Assembly (NCBI GenBank): GCA_009360885.1
Contig: SPEL01000005.1
Span: forward strand, 62,001-126,000
Direction: 5' to 3'
DNA: 64,000 nt
Source: Sphingobium sp.
GTDB taxonomy: Bacteria; Pseudomonadota; Alphaproteobacteria; Sphingomonadales; Sphingomonadaceae
Part shown: positions 45,909-55,632 of the stretch, one piece after another
Layout: every line of letters begins with the position of its first letter
Numbering within the stretch: position 1 is the stretch's first letter
Position numbers and translations under genes: made by a program
The notes under the pieces: model-generated
Databases searched by the model: none
What the model saw: the letters and a program-made list of their open reading frames with translations, nothing else
Told to the model about the DNA's origin: nothing

Positions 45909-46610
45909 TCAGTCCCGAACGCCCCCATGGCGTTCCCAAAGGTCCGGTCTGCGTAACCGTGTGTCGTCTTCCGCCCTTTGTTTCCGCCAGGCAGCAATTT
46001 TCGCATGATCCCCCGATCGCAACACTTCGGGGATCATCCGCCCTTCCCAATCATTGGGCCGGGTATAATGCGGATATTCGAGGATACCGCTTTCAAAGCT
46101 CTCCTCGACTCCGCTAGAAGCTGCGCCCATTACACCGGGAAGCAAGCGAACGCAAGCATCCAGCAGCATCAAAGCGCCCATTTCTCCGCCGGAAAGGATG
46201 ATGTCGCCCATGCTGATCTGTTCGATCGGGCGCGCATCGAAAATCCGTTCGTCAAATCCTTCGAACCGGCCACAGAGAATCGTCATGCCCGGCCCTTCGG
46301 CAAGGTCACGGATTCGCGCCTGCGTGATGGGTTTGCCGCGCGGCGTCATCGCCAGCACGGGCAAATCCGGCCCACGCGCAATTGCCGCGTCAACCGCCGC
46401 ACCCAGCACATCACAGCGCAGAACCATGCCAGCACCACCACCCGCAGGCGTATCATCCACGGTGCGATGCTTATCGGCCGCGAAATCGCGTATCTGAATA
46501 GGATCGCACGCCCATTTCCCATCCTCCAGCGCACGCCCCGCAAGGCTATGCCCCAGCGGCCCCGGAAACATGTCCGGGTAAAGGGTGAGAATTTGTGCGG
46601 TAAAGCTCAT
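45909..46610 (-). CDS. trmD: tRNA (guanine(37)-N1)-methyltransferase
   Basis: 233 aa. [33 protein letters not shown], the trefoil-knot SAM site [12 protein letters not shown], and [21 protein letters not shown] identify TrmD. It methylates G37 next to the anticodon and prevents frameshifting. The start overlaps the rimM stop by 4 nt. Confidence 0.97.
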   Translation of the reverse strand: MSFTAQILTLYPDMFPGPLGHSLAGRALEDGKWACDPIQIRDFAADKHRTVDDTPAGGGAGMVLRCDVLGAAVDAAIARGPDLPVLAMTPRGKPITQARIRDLAEGPGMTILCGRFEGFDERIFDARPIEQISMGDIILSGGEMGALMLLDACVRLLPGVMGAASSGVEESFESGILEYPHYTRPNDWEGRMIPEVLRSGDHAKIAAWRKQRAEDDTRLRRPDLWERHGGVRD

Positions 46611-47143
46611 AGTATAAAGGCAGCAGCGATAATCGCCTTATCGGCCTCTATCTGCGCAGCGTGCATCGGCACCATGAAACGCTTGGGCTTCTTGCCTTCT
46701 TCGGCGGGCTGCTCAATTTCAATAATGTCGCCCGCGCCGAAATTCTCAACCGCGACAATCCGCCCCAGCGCATCGCCCTCATCCGAAATGCAGGGAAGAT
46801 CGATCAGGTCGATATGATAATATTCGCCATCCGGCAAAGCTGGCAAAGCACTGCGCGGCACGCTGATCTGCGCGCCCCGTAATGCCTCAGCCTCATTACG
46901 GCCATTGATTTCGGCGAAACGAGCCACAGCACCGTTGGGACCGGCGCGCACCGATTTTAACGTCAGCGCGCGTCCATCCACTTGCAAAGTCTGATACACC
47001 TTGAGGCTGTCCGGTCCATCACCGAACAGCTTCAGGCGCACCTCCCCCGACACGCCATGCGCGCCAATGATGGCTGCCAGCAGGACAACACGATCATCCG
47101 TCGATGAAGATGCTGGCGCAGGCGAGGCGGGGGTATCAGCCAA
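46607..47143 (-). CDS. rimM: Ribosome maturation factor RimM
   Basis: 178 aa. The N-terminal beta-barrel ([29 protein letters not shown]) and C-terminal PRC-barrel ([21 protein letters not shown] ... [15 protein letters not shown]) are both present. It binds S19 and helps 30S assembly. It starts 3 nt after rpsP and overlaps trmD. The N-terminus carries an Ala/Pro/Ser leader of about 18 residues. Confidence 0.95.
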   Translation of the reverse strand: MADTPASPAPASSSTDDRVVLLAAIIGAHGVSGEVRLKLFGDGPDSLKVYQTLQVDGRALTLKSVRAGPNGAVARFAEINGRNEAEALRGAQISVPRSALPALPDGEYYHIDLIDLPCISDEGDALGRIVAVENFGAGDIIEIEQPAEEGKKPKRFMVPMHAAQIEADKAIIAAAFIL

Positions 47144-47146
47144 GAC

Positions 47147-47590
47147 TTAGCCTTCAGCCTGTTCTTCAGCAGGAGCCGCTTCTTCAGCAGCCGGGGCTTC
47201 TTCAGCCGGAGCAGCAGCGGCCGCAGCAGCTTCCTTCGCGGCTTCTTCAGCAGCAGCCAGCTTTTCAGCCTTTTCTTCTGCGCGCTCCTTGGCCTTCTTG
47301 CCCGGCTCTGCCTTGTTCGGGTTATTGCGAGCAGCGCGTTCCTTCACGCCAGCAGCATCGAGGAAACGAGCGACGCGATCGGTCGGCTGCGCACCGGCTT
47401 CAACCCAATATTTCGCACGATCGAGGTCGAGAACAACGCGCTTTTCGTCGGTCTTGGCAAGCTGCGGATTGTAGCTGCCGATACGTTCGATGAACTTACC
47501 ATCACGCGGTGCGCGGCTGTCGGCCACAACGATGCGGTAATAAGGGCGCTTCTTGGAGCCACCACGCGACAGACGAATAGAAGTTGCCAT
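47147..47590 (-). CDS. rpsP: 30S ribosomal protein S16 with Ala/Glu-rich tail
   Basis: 147 aa against about 80-90 in most bacteria. The bS16 core [33 protein letters not shown] and [17 protein letters not shown] covers the first 80 residues. The extra C-terminus is a repeat-rich Ala/Glu/Lys helix followed by [19 protein letters not shown]. Such tails are common in alphaproteobacteria and probably project from the ribosome. Confidence 0.96.
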   Translation of the reverse strand: MATSIRLSRGGSKKRPYYRIVVADSRAPRDGKFIERIGSYNPQLAKTDEKRVVLDLDRAKYWVEAGAQPTDRVARFLDAAGVKERAARNNPNKAEPGKKAKERAEEKAEKLAAAEEAAKEAAAAAAAPAEEAPAAEEAAPAEEQAEG

Positions 47591-47641
47591 ATAACCTAAC
47601 CTTACCTTTCTGAACTCAATATATCTTGTAAAATCAAAAAC

Positions 47642-49129
47642 TTATTTCTTCATAAACTTATCAAAGCCGGGGGGAAGCTGCGGCATATCGCCGCCACCCA
47701 GACCCGGCAAACCACCCTTGCCGCCAAGGCCGGGAGGAAGCCCCCCCGCCGCGCCGCCGCCGAGCAAACCGCCAAGGCCGCCGCCTTTGCCGCCCATGAA
47801 CATCTTGGCGAGGCCGCCCAGACCGCCCATCTTCTTGATCTTCTTCATCGCCGTTTCCATTTCCTGATGCATTTTCAGGAGACGATTGACGTCCTGCACC
47901 GTGCGGCCAGAGCCTTTGGCGATGCGGATTTTGCGCTTGGCGTTGATGAGGGCCGGGCGCGCCCGTTCCTTGGGCGTCATCGAACCGATAATGGCATCGA
48001 GATGCACCAGAGTTTTATCATTGGGGCCGGTCTGTGCCTGCATCGCCGCTGCCGCTTTTTTCAGCCCCGGCAACATACCGGCCAGCGCACCAAGGCCGCC
48101 CATTTGCTGCATCTGGCGAAGCTGCATCCGCAGATCGTTGAGATCAAACTGACCCTTCGCCATTTTCTTGGCGAGCTTGTCAGCATCCTCGGCATTGATG
48201 ACTTCGGCAGCCTTTTCGACCAGCGAGACCACATCGCCCATGCCCAATATACGGTTGGCAACGCGTTCGGGATGGAAAGGCTCAATCGCGTCGAGCTTTT
48301 CGCCGGTGCCAGCAAATTTGATCGGCGATCCGGTAACAAAACGCATCGACAGCGCCGCACCACCGCGCGCATCGCCATCCATACGGGTGAGGACAACACC
48401 GGTCAGCGGAACCTGCTCGGTAAAGCTGGTCGCGACATTGATGGCGTCCTGTCCGGTCAGGCTGTCGACCACCAGCAGGATTTCCTGCGGGTTGGCAACC
48501 GCCGATACCGCCTTCATCTCGTCCATCAAGGGCTGATCGACATGGAGACGCCCTGCGGTATCGAGCATCAGCACATCAAAGCCCTGAAGCTTTGCGGCCT
48601 GCATCGCGCGTTTGGCTATCTCAACCGGCTGCTGCCCCGCGATAATCGGCAGAGTCGCGACATCGGCCTGCTGCCCCAGCACGGCGAGCTGTTCCTGCGC
48701 GGCAGGGCGATTAACGTCCAGCGACGCCATCAGCACCTTTTTACGCTCTTTTTCCTTCAGGCGCTTGGCGATTTTCGCGGTGCTGGTGGTTTTACCCGAA
48801 CCCTGCAAACCCACCATCATGATGACGGCAGGCGGGTTCACATCCAGCATCAGGTCGCTGCCATCAGCGCCCAGAAATTCAATAAGCGTATCGGAAACGA
48901 TCTTAACGACCATCTGGCCCGGCGTGACGGAGCGCAGAACATCTTCGCCCACGGCACGATCTGTCGCGCGCTCCACAAATTCCCGCACAACAGGAAGGGC
49001 GACGTCAGCCTCCAGCAAGGCGATTCGCACCTCACGCATGGCGGTGCGGACGTCCTCCTCCGTTAGCGCACCGCGCCCACGGAGCTTGTCGAATACGCCT
49101 GTAAGACGATCGCTCAGCGACTCGAACAT
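47642..49129 (-). CDS. ffh: Signal recognition particle protein Ffh
   Basis: 495 aa. N domain, then the G domain with GLQGSGKTTSTAKIA, DTAGRLHVD and TRMDGDARGG, and the Met-rich M domain (about 320-440, MQLRQMQQMGGLG, GSGRTVQDVNRLLKMHQEM). The last 60 residues are a Gly/Leu/Pro repeat (GGKGGGLGGLLGGG...) that exceeds the E. coli protein. It targets nascent membrane proteins to FtsY, encoded 2.5 kb away on the other strand. First gene of the operon. Confidence 0.97.
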   Translation of the reverse strand: MFESLSDRLTGVFDKLRGRGALTEEDVRTAMREVRIALLEADVALPVVREFVERATDRAVGEDVLRSVTPGQMVVKIVSDTLIEFLGADGSDLMLDVNPPAVIMMVGLQGSGKTTSTAKIAKRLKEKERKKVLMASLDVNRPAAQEQLAVLGQQADVATLPIIAGQQPVEIAKRAMQAAKLQGFDVLMLDTAGRLHVDQPLMDEMKAVSAVANPQEILLVVDSLTGQDAINVATSFTEQVPLTGVVLTRMDGDARGGAALSMRFVTGSPIKFAGTGEKLDAIEPFHPERVANRILGMGDVVSLVEKAAEVINAEDADKLAKKMAKGQFDLNDLRMQLRQMQQMGGLGALAGMLPGLKKAAAAMQAQTGPNDKTLVHLDAIIGSMTPKERARPALINAKRKIRIAKGSGRTVQDVNRLLKMHQEMETAMKKIKKMGGLGGLAKMFMGGKGGGLGGLLGGGAAGGLPPGLGGKGGLPGLGGGDMPQLPPGFDKFMKK

Positions 49130-49400
49130 ATCACCCTCACACCATGCGGAAACCCGCAGAAAAACACCATATACCGCCTAACGACAAACACGCCGGCGGG
49201 CGAAACCTCGCCGGCCAGCGTTGATCCATGGACCATGTTGCTATGATGATTTCATAGCCGAACCGATGGATGTCTATAGGGCATCAGACAGACAAGAGCC
49301 GCCTTACGCAGCCGCGCTGTTACGCGAAAAGGCCGGGAAAGGCAAGATGTGGTCTGGGAAGGAGCCACAAAACATAGACAATGCGCCCGCCCGCGCTTAC
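49130..49400. other. Divergent intergenic region between ffh and dapF with a hairpin
   Basis: GCCGGCG (49192-49198) and CGCCGGC (49209-49215) form a strong stem-loop about 65 nt upstream of ffh, probably in its leader RNA. Frames preceding dapF here show no family similarity, so I take the region as promoter DNA for both genes. Confidence 0.4.
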
Positions 49401-50234
49401 ATGGCGCACATGGGACTTTTCAGGAAAATGCACGGCCTCGGCAATGATTTTGTGGTGATCGACGGGCGGGAAGCGCCCCTTGAGATGACAGAGGCCCGCG
49501 CCCGTGCCATATCAGACCGCCACACCGGCATTGGCTGCGATCAATTGATCGTCATCGGCCAGCCAGAGCGCGAGGCCGGACAAGCCGATGTTTCCATGCG
49601 TATTTTCAACGCTGATGGGTCAGAGGTTGCCGCCTGCGGCAATGCGACGCGCTGCATCCCCTTGTTCGTGGGCCGCGATGTCCTTATCGAAACACAGGCA
49701 GGGCTGCTCGATGCGCGATTGGAAAGAGTTGATGGTGCAACCGGCGCCAGCGTCGATATGGGGCCGCCGCGCTTTGACTGGGACGCAATTCCCCTTGCCT
49801 ACGCCATGGAAACGCTGACCCTGCCGGTTAGCTGGGAGGATTTGCCCGCGCCGACCTGCGTAAATGTCGGCAACCCGCATGTGATATTCTTCGTCGATGA
49901 TCTGGACACGGTAGATACCGCCCGCCTCGGCCCGATCATCGAACATGATCCGCTCTTCCCAGAGCGCGTGAACGTCAATTTCGCGCAAATCCTCAGCCCC
50001 CATCATATCCGCCTGATCGTTTGGGAGAGGGGCGCAGGCCTCACCCGTGCGTGCGGCACCGGCGCATGCGCCACCGCCGTGGGCGCGATACGTCGCGGCC
50101 TTGCGAGCGGCCCCGTCACCGTCACCCTGCCCGGCGGGGATCTGGTCATCGACTGGAAGCAAGGCGGCCATATCCAGATGACCGGCCCCGCCACCTTCGT
50201 GTTTGAAGGACAGGCGGACTGGGAAAGCTTCTGA
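49401..50234 (+). CDS. dapF: Diaminopimelate epimerase
   Basis: 277 aa. FRKMHGLGNDFVVID at the start, the first catalytic Cys in EVAACGNATRCI and the second in RACGTGACATAV identify DapF, which makes meso-DAP for lysine and peptidoglycan. Neither ATG 49401 nor ATG 49410 has a clear ribosome site; homologues favour a start within a few residues of FRKMHG. It leads the operon dapF-mtaB-ftsY-yciB. Confidence 0.94.
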   Translation: MAHMGLFRKMHGLGNDFVVIDGREAPLEMTEARARAISDRHTGIGCDQLIVIGQPEREAGQADVSMRIFNADGSEVAACGNATRCIPLFVGRDVLIETQAGLLDARLERVDGATGASVDMGPPRFDWDAIPLAYAMETLTLPVSWEDLPAPTCVNVGNPHVIFFVDDLDTVDTARLGPIIEHDPLFPERVNVNFAQILSPHHIRLIVWERGAGLTRACGTGACATAVGAIRRGLASGPVTVTLPGGDLVIDWKQGGHIQMTGPATFVFEGQADWESF

Positions 50235-50240
50235 GGGCCT

Positions 50241-51590
50241 ATGGCCGCTGATACCACACCCACATCCTCCGGCCCGGAAATACTGACCTTCGGATGCCGC
50301 CTCAACATTGCAGAGAGTGAGGCGATGCGCACACTCGCGCAGGGGCAGGATGACCTCATCATCGTCAATAGCTGCGCGGTGACGGGCGAGGCCATGCGGC
50401 AAGCAAGGCAAGCGATACGCCGCGCCCGCCGCAACCGCCCCGATGCGCGCATTGTCGTAACCGGATGTGGCGCACAAACTGACCCGGCCATGTTCGCGGC
50501 CATGCCGGAGGTAAGTGAGGTCATCGGCAATCGGGAGAAAATGCAGGCGGAAAGCTTTATCCCGTCCGCTGCGCCTCTTTCCGCCCCGTCCGCAGCCATC
50601 CACGATGCCGCGCCCGAATCATCCAACGCCATCCCCTTCGCGCCTGATGCCGCCAAAGTCCGCGTGTCTGACATCATGGCCGTGCGCGAAACCGCGCCCC
50701 ACCTCATTACCGCCTTTGCTGACCGCGCACGCGCCTTTGTAGAGGTGCAAAATGGCTGCGACCATCGCTGCACCTTCTGCATCATCCCTTATGGCCGGGG
50801 GAACAGCCGCTCCGTCCCCGCAGGCGCCGTCATCGACCGGGTGAAGGCGTTGGTTGATGAAGGCTATCAGGAAATAGTACTTACCGGCGTGGACGTGACC
50901 AGTTACGGTCCTGACCTGCCCGGCGCGCCGACATTGGGGGGCCTTGTCGAACGCATCCTCACCCATGTGCCTGCCTTGCCACGCCTGCGCCTCTCTTCGC
51001 TCGACAGCGTAGAGATTGACGACCGCCTATTTGCCCTCATCACGCAAGAGAAACGGGTGATGCCGCATCTTCACCTGTCTTTGCAGGCGGGCGATGACAT
51101 GATCCTCAAACGTATGAAGCGCCGCCATGGCCGCGCAGACGCCATCGCTATCGTCGACCGCCTCCTCTCCGCCCGGCCAGACATCAGCATCGGCGCGGAC
51201 ATCATAGCGGGCTTCCCGACGGAGACCGAGGACATGTTCACAAACAGCCTCGCCCTTGTGCGGGAATGCCATATCGTCCACGGTCATATCTTCCCCTATA
51301 GCCCGCGCGAAGGAACGCCCGCCGCGCGGATGCCGCAGGTCGCTCCCTCCGCCATTAAGGACCGGGCCGCGCGTTTACGACAGGCTTGCGCCGATAATCG
51401 CGCCCATTGGCTATCCTCCCTCATTGGTACAACGCAAAATGTGCTGGTCGAACGCAGCCAGAAGCAAGGCCATGCCGAAAACTTCGCCCCTGTTCGCCTG
51501 CCCCGGCCCATGAAAGTGGGAGAAATCGCTTCCGTCACCATTAGCGGGGTTGAGAATGACGTGCTGATCGCGCAAGAGATAGTGTTATGA
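50241..51590 (+). CDS. mtaB: tRNA t6A37 methylthiotransferase MtaB
   Basis: 449 aa. The N-terminal UPF0004 domain has Cys in TFGCRLN, NSCAVTGEA and TGCGAQTDP; the radical-SAM domain carries CDHRCTFC. ILTFGCRLNIAESE marks MtaB rather than MiaB. It adds a methylthio group to t6A37 of tRNAs reading ANN codons. It starts 6 nt after dapF and overlaps ftsY by 4 nt. A TRAM domain occupies the C-terminus. Confidence 0.95.
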   Translation: MAADTTPTSSGPEILTFGCRLNIAESEAMRTLAQGQDDLIIVNSCAVTGEAMRQARQAIRRARRNRPDARIVVTGCGAQTDPAMFAAMPEVSEVIGNREKMQAESFIPSAAPLSAPSAAIHDAAPESSNAIPFAPDAAKVRVSDIMAVRETAPHLITAFADRARAFVEVQNGCDHRCTFCIIPYGRGNSRSVPAGAVIDRVKALVDEGYQEIVLTGVDVTSYGPDLPGAPTLGGLVERILTHVPALPRLRLSSLDSVEIDDRLFALITQEKRVMPHLHLSLQAGDDMILKRMKRRHGRADAIAIVDRLLSARPDISIGADIIAGFPTETEDMFTNSLALVRECHIVHGHIFPYSPREGTPAARMPQVAPSAIKDRAARLRQACADNRAHWLSSLIGTTQNVLVERSQKQGHAENFAPVRLPRPMKVGEIASVTISGVENDVLIAQEIVL

Positions 51591-52522
51591 GTGACATACA
51601 ACCCAAAAGCTGGCGGGAAAAGCTGTTCGGCGGCCTGAAGAAAACCTCCGAAAAGCTGGGCGGCAATCTGACCGGCGTTTTCACCAAGGCTGCGCTGGAT
51701 GACCAGACGCTGGACGAAATTGAGGAAGCGCTGATTGTTTCCGACCTTGGCCCCGCCATGGCCGTGCGCGTGCGTGATCGCCTTGCCGAGGGCAAGTTCA
51801 ACAAGATGCTGACCGAGGAATATATCCGTGAGATCATCGCGGAGGAGGTCGAAAAGGTGCTGATTCCCGTGGCAAAGCCGCTGGCGTTCAAGGCAAATCG
51901 TCCGCAAGTCATCCTCGTCATTGGCGTAAACGGTTCCGGCAAGACGACCACCATCGCCAAGCTGGCAAAGCGTTTTCAGGAACAGGGCCAGTCCGTCATG
52001 CTGGCGGCGGGGGATACGTTCCGCGCTGCCGCCATTGGCCAGCTAAAGGTGTGGGCAGACCGCATTGGCGTGCCAATCGTTGCCGGCAAGGAGGGCGGAG
52101 ACGCCGCAGGCCTCGCCTTTGAGGCCGTGAAGCAGGCGACCGAAGCTGGCACAGACATATTGATCGTCGACACCGCAGGCCGCCTTCAGAACCGCACCGA
52201 ACTCATGGATGAGCTGGCGAAAATCCGCCGTGTTCTTGGGCGGCTGGACCCAACCAGCCCGCATGATGTGGTGCTGGTGCTGGACGCCACCACCGGCAAT
52301 AACGCCCTGTCACAGATTGAGGTATTCAAGGAGGTCGCGCAGGTGACCGGCCTTGTGATGACCAAGCTGGATGGCACCGCACGCGGCGGTATGCTGGTTG
52401 CAGCGGCGGAAAAATATGGCCTGCCCATCCATGCCATTGGCGTGGGCGAAACCATTGATGACCTGCGCCCCTTTGACGCGGCTGACATGGCCAAGGCCAT
52501 TGCCGGGAGTGCTTATGCCTAA
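51587..52522 (+). CDS. ftsY: Signal recognition particle receptor FtsY
   Basis: 311 aa. NG domain with GVNGSGKTTTIAKLAKRF, DTFRAAA, DTAGRLQNRTELM, TKLDGTARGG and GVGETIDDLRPFD. The acidic A domain of E. coli is reduced to a short basic start (SWREKLFGGLKKTSEKLGG), as usual in alphaproteobacteria. It is the membrane partner of Ffh. ATGA overlap with mtaB; yciB begins inside its end. Confidence 0.97.
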   Translation: MSDIQPKSWREKLFGGLKKTSEKLGGNLTGVFTKAALDDQTLDEIEEALIVSDLGPAMAVRVRDRLAEGKFNKMLTEEYIREIIAEEVEKVLIPVAKPLAFKANRPQVILVIGVNGSGKTTTIAKLAKRFQEQGQSVMLAAGDTFRAAAIGQLKVWADRIGVPIVAGKEGGDAAGLAFEAVKQATEAGTDILIVDTAGRLQNRTELMDELAKIRRVLGRLDPTSPHDVVLVLDATTGNNALSQIEVFKEVAQVTGLVMTKLDGTARGGMLVAAAEKYGLPIHAIGVGETIDDLRPFDAADMAKAIAGSAYA

Positions 52523-53177
52523 GAACGTCCCTAGCGCGGAGAAATCCGCAACCACTTCAGCCTCCTCCGCCAAGAGCAACCACAGCGGCAGCCTGTCGCT
52601 CGCGCTTGATTTCGGGCCGCTGCTGGTTTTCTTCCTCGCCTATAAATTCTACGGCGTCATCATCGGCACCGGCGCATTCATGGCGGCGATCACCGTGGCG
52701 GTGATTGTGTCTAAGGTGAAGCTGGGCAAGGTTTCCCCCATGCTGTGGCTATCAGCCATTCTCGTGCTGTTTTTCGGCGGCCTTACCATTTATTTCCATG
52801 ACCAGCGCTTCATCCAGATAAAGCCGACCATCATTTATAGTTTCTTCGCACTGATACTCTTGGGCGGGCTGATGCGCGGCAAATATCTGCTGAAATATCT
52901 GTTGCAGGCGGCCTATGATGGCCTGTCCGAAGAGGGCTGGCGCAAATTATCGCTGAGTTGGGCGTTGTTCTTTGTCGCCATGGCCATCGCTAACGAAATC
53001 ATGCGCGCAACGCTGAGTTTCGATACATGGCTGGCCGTCAAGGTATGGGGCGTCACCATCATCTCCTTCCTCTTCGCCGCTGCCAATATACCAATGCTGA
53101 TGAAGCACGGATTGGTGCTGGACAAAGGCGAAAGCGCCGAGGAAGCCGCCGCACAGGGCGACCCGCCACAGGGATAA
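52515..53177 (+). CDS. yciB: Inner membrane-spanning protein YciB (septation protein A)
   Basis: 220 aa. After a Ser/Lys-rich leader of 28 residues come five or six helices with LDFGPLLVFFLAYKFYG, GGLTIYFHDQRFIQIKPTIIY and FVAMAIANEIMRATLSFDTWLAVKVWG, the IspZ/YciB signature. It influences envelope organisation and septation. The ATG at 52515 overlaps the ftsY end; the longer upstream frame is inside ftsY. Confidence 0.93.
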   Translation: MPKNVPSAEKSATTSASSAKSNHSGSLSLALDFGPLLVFFLAYKFYGVIIGTGAFMAAITVAVIVSKVKLGKVSPMLWLSAILVLFFGGLTIYFHDQRFIQIKPTIIYSFFALILLGGLMRGKYLLKYLLQAAYDGLSEEGWRKLSLSWALFFVAMAIANEIMRATLSFDTWLAVKVWGVTIISFLFAAANIPMLMKHGLVLDKGESAEEAAAQGDPPQG

Positions 53178-53200
53178 TTCGCCTGATGTCTATAGGAAGA

Positions 53201-53227
53201 AGGGGCGATGATGACCGCCCCTTTTTT
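53201..53227 (+). terminator. Intrinsic terminator of the dapF-yciB operon
   Basis: AGGGGCG-ATGATGAC-CGCCCCT followed by a run of Ts, 24 nt after the yciB stop. Confidence 0.9.
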
Positions 53228-53231
53228 CTTT

Positions 53232-53278
53232 TCATTCGTCACCAATGACGTTTTGATGCGTCATTCGTCACCGATGAC
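53232..53278. repeat. Duplicated 18-bp end of the small gene at 53261
   Basis: TCATTCGTCACCAATGAC (53232-53249) and TCATTCGTCACCGATGAC (53261-53278) differ at one base. On the minus strand each encodes VIGDE-stop. The outer copy lies 11 nt beyond the true stop. Confidence 0.75.
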
Positions 53279-53467
53279 GGCACGGATCTTATCCCGCACA
53301 GCATGAATACGCGCAGCAGCCTCGGAAAAAGTCACAACATCGGCGCGATTGCCATTGGCCTTCGCATCCTTCACTGATTCCTCATAGCCCTCGGCATCAG
53401 CCTCCAGCGCATCGATCAATATTTCTGCTTCGTCCTGCGTGAAGCTAAGCGTGAAACTTTCGCTCAT
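53261..53467 (-). CDS. Small acidic hypothetical protein
   Basis: 68 aa, MSESFTLSFTQDEAEILID then ALEADAEGYEESVKDAKANG and a helix ending IRAVIGDE. Two amphipathic helices, no signal or membrane segment. Similar small proteins are widespread in sphingomonads but have no assigned role. GGAACGG precedes the ATG. Confidence 0.68.
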   Translation of the reverse strand: MSESFTLSFTQDEAEILIDALEADAEGYEESVKDAKANGNRADVVTFSEAAARIHAVRDKIRAVIGDE

Positions 53468-53560
53468 TTCCGTTCCTTTGGCCCAAGCCTGTTGAAAGAG
53501 GAAGGCCGCCCCATGATGAGACGGCCCCCCGATAAAATAGTTCGGCGCAACAGGCCAGAA

Positions 53561-54175
53561 TCAGGCGGGCTGATCCGCGCGCGAAACACCTTCACCATCC
53601 AGATTCTGCGAAACGAAATCCCAGTTGATCGCGTTCTTCAGCAGCTTTTCGGCATAGACCGGGCGCGCATTGCGATAATCGATATAATAAGCATGTTCCC
53701 ACACGTCGAGGATGAACAGCGGCTGCACACCTTCATAGGCAACCGGGGTATCAGCATCGTGATAGGATTTCACAGCCAGCTTGCCATTTTCCAGCACGAG
53801 CGCGGCCCAGCCGGAACCGAAATGGCCAACGCCTTCGGCCTGAAGCTTAGCGATCAGTTCATCGGTGCTGCCAAAGGCTTCGTCGATTTTCGCCTGAAGC
53901 TCTGCACTGGGCTTGGTGGGTTCGGGCGAGAGACCCAGCCAGTAAAATGTGTGGTTCCAAATCTGGCCAACCTGATTGAACAGACCACCCTTGGAGGAGC
54001 GGATCAATTCCACCAGCGATTTGCCCTGCAGGGCAGGATCAGCCGCCACCAGTTCATTGGCCTTTACCACATAGGCGTTGTGGTGCTTGCCATGGTGGAA
54101 ATCAAAAGTTTCGGCAGAAATCAGATCACCAAATGCGTCCTTGGCATAAGGCAGTGCAGGAAGTTCAAAAGCCAT
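53561..54175 (-). CDS. sodB: Superoxide dismutase (Fe/Mn family)
   Basis: 204 aa. Metal ligands are His in TFDFHHGKHHNAYV (N-terminal His plus helix His), and Asp/His in LDVWEHAYYIDYRNARP. GGLFNQVGQIWNHTFYW and GSGWAALVLENGKL fit the iron-type enzyme. Cytoplasmic removal of superoxide. Preceded by AGGAGAACGACG, monocistronic by layout. Confidence 0.96.
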   Translation of the reverse strand: MAFELPALPYAKDAFGDLISAETFDFHHGKHHNAYVVKANELVAADPALQGKSLVELIRSSKGGLFNQVGQIWNHTFYWLGLSPEPTKPSAELQAKIDEAFGSTDELIAKLQAEGVGHFGSGWAALVLENGKLAVKSYHDADTPVAYEGVQPLFILDVWEHAYYIDYRNARPVYAEKLLKNAINWDFVSQNLDGEGVSRADQPA

Positions 54176-54355
54176 CGTCGTTCTCCTCTTGTTCGGCCCT
54201 TATCGCATTTTATTATGTCAGTTTACCAACAAGAAAAACGCCATAAGGTTTCAGCATTGCTTTATAAGGATGCGTCATTGGCCGACAAAACCGGATTTGC
54301 AAGCCGGATTTGGCCAAAGATTTGATTTACACTGATCGTTTCGGGCGATTACCCA

Positions 54356-55435
54356 TCACAATAAGCCATATTTGCGTAGGCTATGACGGAGCTGATCGTA
54401 GCTGAGGCCCAGTGCCTGCGCCGTCACACGCTGATTATGGCGATGGTGGGAAAGCGCCTGTTCAATGAGGCCGCGTTCATAGGCGGCAACGGCTTCGCGC
54501 AGATTGCCGGGCAGTTGATCCCTCGTCACGATCGACCCGGCAGCCACATTGTCCTCAGGCGGCTCCCCCGATGGGGACGACCTTGGCGATGGCGATGAGG
54601 ATGCGAGATGAGGCAGAGATGATGGCGATGGCAAAGGCTGCGCCCCCTCCCCCTGCATCGGAGCCCATGGGGATTGGAACGGGTCCAGCATGATTCGCCC
54701 CACCGGCCCATCATCCTCTGCCCAACGATAGACCGCACGTTCCGCTACATTGCGCAATTCACGGATGTTGCCGGGCCAGTCATGGCGCTCTAACTCCGCC
54801 ATCACTTCCGCGCTAAACCCTGGCCAGCCGTCCCAGCCCAGTTCCGATGCCATGCGCCGCCCGAAATGGTCGGCCAGTTCCGCGACATCCCCCTCCCTCG
54901 CCCGTAATGGCGGCAAAGTGATAACCTCAAAAGACAGACGATCGAGCAAATCAGCCCGGAAGCGATGCTCCGCCGCCGCACGGGGCAAATTTTCATTCGT
55001 CGCCCCGACGATGCGCACATCCACCGTTACGGGCCGCGATGCACCAATGCGTGTCACCTCACCATATTCCACCACACGCAGCAGCCGTTCCTGCGCCGCC
55101 ATGGATAGGGTGCCCAGCTCATCCAGAAAGAGCGTACCGCCGTCAGCCTCCTCAAACCGCCCCGCCCGCGCCCGGGCCGCGCCGGTAAAAGCACCTGCCT
55201 CATGCCCGAACAGCTCCGCCTCAATCAATGTTTCGGGGAGCGCCGCGCAATTCATCGTCACCAACGGCTTATCCCAACGCCCGGAGAGATGGTGGAGACG
55301 CTGCGCGATCAGTTCCTTACCCGTTCCGCGTTCACCGATGACCAGCACAGGTCGATCGAGATTGGCAGCCCGCCCGGCCTGTTCAATCGCATCCAGAAAA
55401 GCCGGAGCCTGCCCCATAAGAGAATGTCGGTTCAT
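54356..55435 (-). CDS. pspF: Phage shock protein operon activator PspF (sigma-54 dependent)
   Basis: 359 aa. AAA+ domain with Walker A GERGTGKE (34-41), the sigma-54 contact loop GAFTGA (81-86) and Walker B GGTLFLDELG, then a C-terminal Fis-type HTH (QRVTAQALGLSYDQLRHSLRKYGLL). There is no N-terminal receiver domain, as in PspF. A Ser/Pro-rich linker of about 35 residues before the HTH is unusual. It is divergent from the psp operon, with a sigma-54 promoter between them, and is presumably held inactive by PspA. Confidence 0.94.
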   Translation of the reverse strand: MNRHSLMGQAPAFLDAIEQAGRAANLDRPVLVIGERGTGKELIAQRLHHLSGRWDKPLVTMNCAALPETLIEAELFGHEAGAFTGAARARAGRFEEADGGTLFLDELGTLSMAAQERLLRVVEYGEVTRIGASRPVTVDVRIVGATNENLPRAAAEHRFRADLLDRLSFEVITLPPLRAREGDVAELADHFGRRMASELGWDGWPGFSAEVMAELERHDWPGNIRELRNVAERAVYRWAEDDGPVGRIMLDPFQSPWAPMQGEGAQPLPSPSSLPHLASSSPSPRSSPSGEPPEDNVAAGSIVTRDQLPGNLREAVAAYERGLIEQALSHHRHNQRVTAQALGLSYDQLRHSLRKYGLL

Positions 55436-55547
55436 AATGCCAATATTATGTATATTTCACCATATAATAGCAAATAATTCATACAAACCTTGGGCGACTT
55501 TTCCCCACACACCAAAAAATCATTGAAAAACTGTGCTTTCCCAAAAC

Positions 55548-55563
55548 TGGCACGCCCCCTGCA
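55548..55563 (+). promoter_or_regulatory. Sigma-54 (-24/-12) promoter of the psp operon
   Basis: TGGCACGCCCCCTGCA has GG and GC separated by 10 nt, matching the TGGCACG-N4-TTGCA consensus, 70 nt upstream of the first operon gene. PspF is the expected activator. Confidence 0.9.
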
Positions 55564-55632
55564 TTGTATTGAGCATGGGTTGGCGAGCAGCGCGCTGACC
55601 CCGACATATTTGGAAGAAACAGGGGAAGACAC

